NCBI GenBank assembly: GCA_023665325.1 | Contig: JAMPED010000015.1 | Location: 1 to 40,920 of the forward strand | Reading direction: 5' to 3' | From: Acetobacter sp. | GTDB taxonomy: Bacteria > Pseudomonadota > Alphaproteobacteria > RF32 > CAG-239 | Length of the DNA stretch: 40,920 nt | Shown here: positions 40,371-40,920 of the stretch, one piece after another | Layout: every line of letters begins with the position of its first letter | How positions within the stretch are numbered: the stretch's first letter is position 1 | Made by a program: the position numbers and the translations under genes | The notes under the pieces: model-generated | What the model saw: only the letters and a program-made list of their open reading frames with translations | Told to the model about the DNA's origin: nothing | Database searches by the model: none

Positions 40371-40390
40371 ATTCGACTGTCAAAATGGCA
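40371..40390. repeat. Iteron-like repeat 1 (ATTCGACTGTCAAAATGGCA)
   Basis: 20-bp unit directly after the wHTH gene, differing by one base from the copy at 40406. It contains an imperfect dyad TGTCA-AAA-TGGCA. Start-to-start distance to copy 2 is 35 bp. Confidence 0.65.
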
Positions 40391-40405
40391 CCCGAAATAT
40401 AGGAA

Positions 40406-40425
40406 ATTCGACTGCCAAAATGGCA
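40406..40425. repeat. Iteron-like repeat 2 (ATTCGACTGCCAAAATGGCA)
   Basis: Second copy, with a perfect dyad CTGCCA-AAA-TGGCAG at 40412-40426. Likely binding sites of the adjacent winged-helix protein, or a short terminator hairpin; no T-run follows. Confidence 0.65.
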
Positions 40426-40467
40426 GAGTAATACTATATGATTATATATACTATATAAGAGTTATGA

Positions 40468-40494
40468 ACCACTTTAGCATAAAGCTAAGGTGGT
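40468..40494 (+). terminator. T4: 11-bp hairpin after the last gene
   Basis: ACCACTTTAGC (40468-40478) pairs with GCTAAGGTGGT (40484-40494), one G-U pair, 5-nt loop ATAAA. The following CATTCGTTTATATATC is only partly T-rich. Fits a terminator of the late transcript, though a T-tract is weak. Confidence 0.6.
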
Positions 40495-40534
40495 CATTCG
40501 TTTATATATCCATATAAACTCATTGTGTATCTTT

Positions 40535-40556
40535 CAAGACTTCGTCTTGTTTGTAC
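40535..40556 (+). terminator. T5: CAAGAC/GTCTTG hairpin followed by T-run
   Basis: CAAGAC (40535-40540), loop TTC, GTCTTG (40544-40549), then TTTGTACACGTTTTTT. It could be a second terminator or part of the repeat cluster. The T-rich 15-mer continues directly from the stem. Confidence 0.5.
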
Positions 40557-40565
40557 ACGTTTTTT
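40550..40565. repeat. 15-mer repeat TTTGTACACGTTTTT, copy 2
   Basis: Same 15-mer as copies 1 and 3 with one more T; it follows hairpin T5 directly. Confidence 0.7.
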
Positions 40566-40602
40566 ATTTTATTATGATAATAATATATATAACCACTCAC
40601 TC

Positions 40603-40618
40603 GTGTACTGATGTACAC
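40603..40618. repeat. GTGTAC-TGAT-GTACAC dyad
   Basis: Perfect 6-bp inverted repeat with a 4-nt spacer. GTGTAC also occurs at 168-173 across the circular junction and GTACAC inside all 15-mer repeats, so the box is locally enriched. Confidence 0.6.
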
Positions 40619-40627
40619 TCCCTCGTC

Positions 40628-40643
40628 TTTGTACACGTTTTTT
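40628..40643. repeat. 15-mer repeat TTTGTACACGTTTTT, copy 3
   Basis: Third copy, 78 bp after copy 2, followed by the dyad GCATATCAATGC-like sequence. Confidence 0.7.
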
Positions 40644-40723
40644 GCATATCAATGCAAATATATATACATATAAACAATATATACATACCAATTAAGTATG
40701 TCGTCCGCCGCACAGCTACGCGA

Positions 40724-40746
40724 GCATATATGCATACACGCGCACA
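40724..40746. other. Alternating purine-pyrimidine tract (Z-DNA-prone)
   Basis: 23 consecutive bases alternate R/Y (GCATATATGCATACACGCGC then ACA), mirroring 98-124 on the other side of the circular junction. Confidence 0.55.
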
Positions 40747-40865
40747 GGCGTGCTGCGTACTTAAGATGTACATAGAATACGTATATAAATAAGTAACACT
40801 GCGCTGTTTTTGGTAACCAAAAAGTAAGCGAAATTGGTATATGTACTCCTCGAAAATCAACCTAT

Positions 40866-40920
40866 AATCCCCCCTTCCCCCCGGTTTTTCGGTGGGGGCT
40901 TAATCCCGACTGCACCCCCC
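40866..40920. repeat. 55-bp direct terminal repeat, right copy
   Basis: Exact copy of bases 1-55. Joining the ends gives a circle of about 40,865 bp and places the non-coding regions at the two contig ends next to each other. Confidence 0.9.

Larger units (their letters stand above)
40366..40865. other. Non-coding right end; candidate origin/control region
   Basis: 500 nt without a convincing gene; the frames at 40490-40792 (+) and 40597-40860 (-) are composed of simple AT/GT-repeat codons. It contains the twin 20-bp repeats, two strong hairpins, two 15-mer repeats, a GTGTAC/GTACAC dyad and an alternating purine-pyrimidine tract. In the circle it is joined to bases 1-416. Confidence 0.6.

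Noticed and set aside
40490..40860. Open frames on both strands in the right non-coding end (100 and 87 aa)
   Set aside because: They follow from simple TATA/GTAC repeat sequence and have no start signals; codon content does not match the genes.
1..40920. Integrase, CI-like repressor, attachment site, CRISPR array, insertion sequence, single-subunit RNA polymerase
   Set aside because: No reading frame shows these motifs and no direct repeat array with spacers was found; weak HTH proteins (4360, 39964) are not enough to claim lysogeny.

Overview
The window looks like a complete tailed-phage genome with podovirus (T7-like) architecture. The last 55 bases (40866-40920) repeat the first 55 exactly, as an assembler does when it closes a circle, so the unique genome is about 40,865 bp. 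Every convincing gene is on the + strand. Genes are tightly packed with many ATGA/TAATG overlaps, and ribosome binding sites are strong AGGAGG-like ones. DNA is AT-rich, roughly 40% GC. The phage encodes an Amidase_2 and a papain-like enzyme, so the host has peptidoglycan; a low-GC Bacillota-type host is likely but cannot be fixed from the sequence. I see no integrase, CI-like repressor, tRNA, single-subunit RNA polymerase or family A/B/C DNA polymerase. The phage is probably virulent, but a wHTH Rep-like gene beside iteron-like repeats leaves an extrachromosomal state possible.

Layout. 40366-40865 joined to 1-416 is one non-coding control/origin candidate of about 0.9 kb, with dyads, GTGTAC/GTACAC boxes, a repeated 15-mer and alternating purine-pyrimidine tracts. 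417-3571 is an early cluster of very small orphan proteins, several shorter than 60 aa. 3602-5361 starts at promoter P1 and encodes an amidase, a putative HTH protein and a permuted papain-like enzyme, ending at a long stem-loop. 5528-10146 holds a zinc-ribbon protein, replisome-organizer-like proteins, a DnaB/RecA-type ATPase, a DUF5664 dNTP hydrolase and a sigma-factor-like protein. 10244-13290 (P2) holds a 5'-3' exonuclease, two small membrane proteins, a metallophosphoesterase and a possible small terminase, ending at a second long stem-loop. 13483-16673 holds a primase-polymerase of the AEP type, a protein with a zinc anti-sigma-like motif, a HAD phosphatase and TerL. 16775-21242 (P3) is portal, scaffold and major capsid. 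21418-24891 is tail adaptor, tail nozzle/stabilisation, GNAT and T7 endonuclease I-like resolvase. 25006-33152 (P4) is internal virion/ejection proteins and tail appendages. 33267-38233 (P5) is a 1327-aa fibre, a second fibre and a small protein. 38260-40365 is small unknown genes plus a wHTH Rep-like protein.

How it may work. Five promoters share one architecture: two TTGTWA-type boxes about 22 bp apart, then usually 19 bp to a TATAAT-like box. The phage also appears to encode a divergent sigma factor (9247-9915) and a ZAS-like anti-sigma candidate (14363-14869). I infer a phage-specific transcription programme built on host RNA polymerase. The only polymerase-like enzyme visible is the 292-aa AEP protein, probably working with the separate DnaB-like ATPase. 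The two replication modules (5528 on and 13483 on) each follow a related structured RNA leader, which could couple termination or attenuation to replication gene expression. No GATC was found anywhere in the window, suggesting selection by GATC-cleaving restriction.
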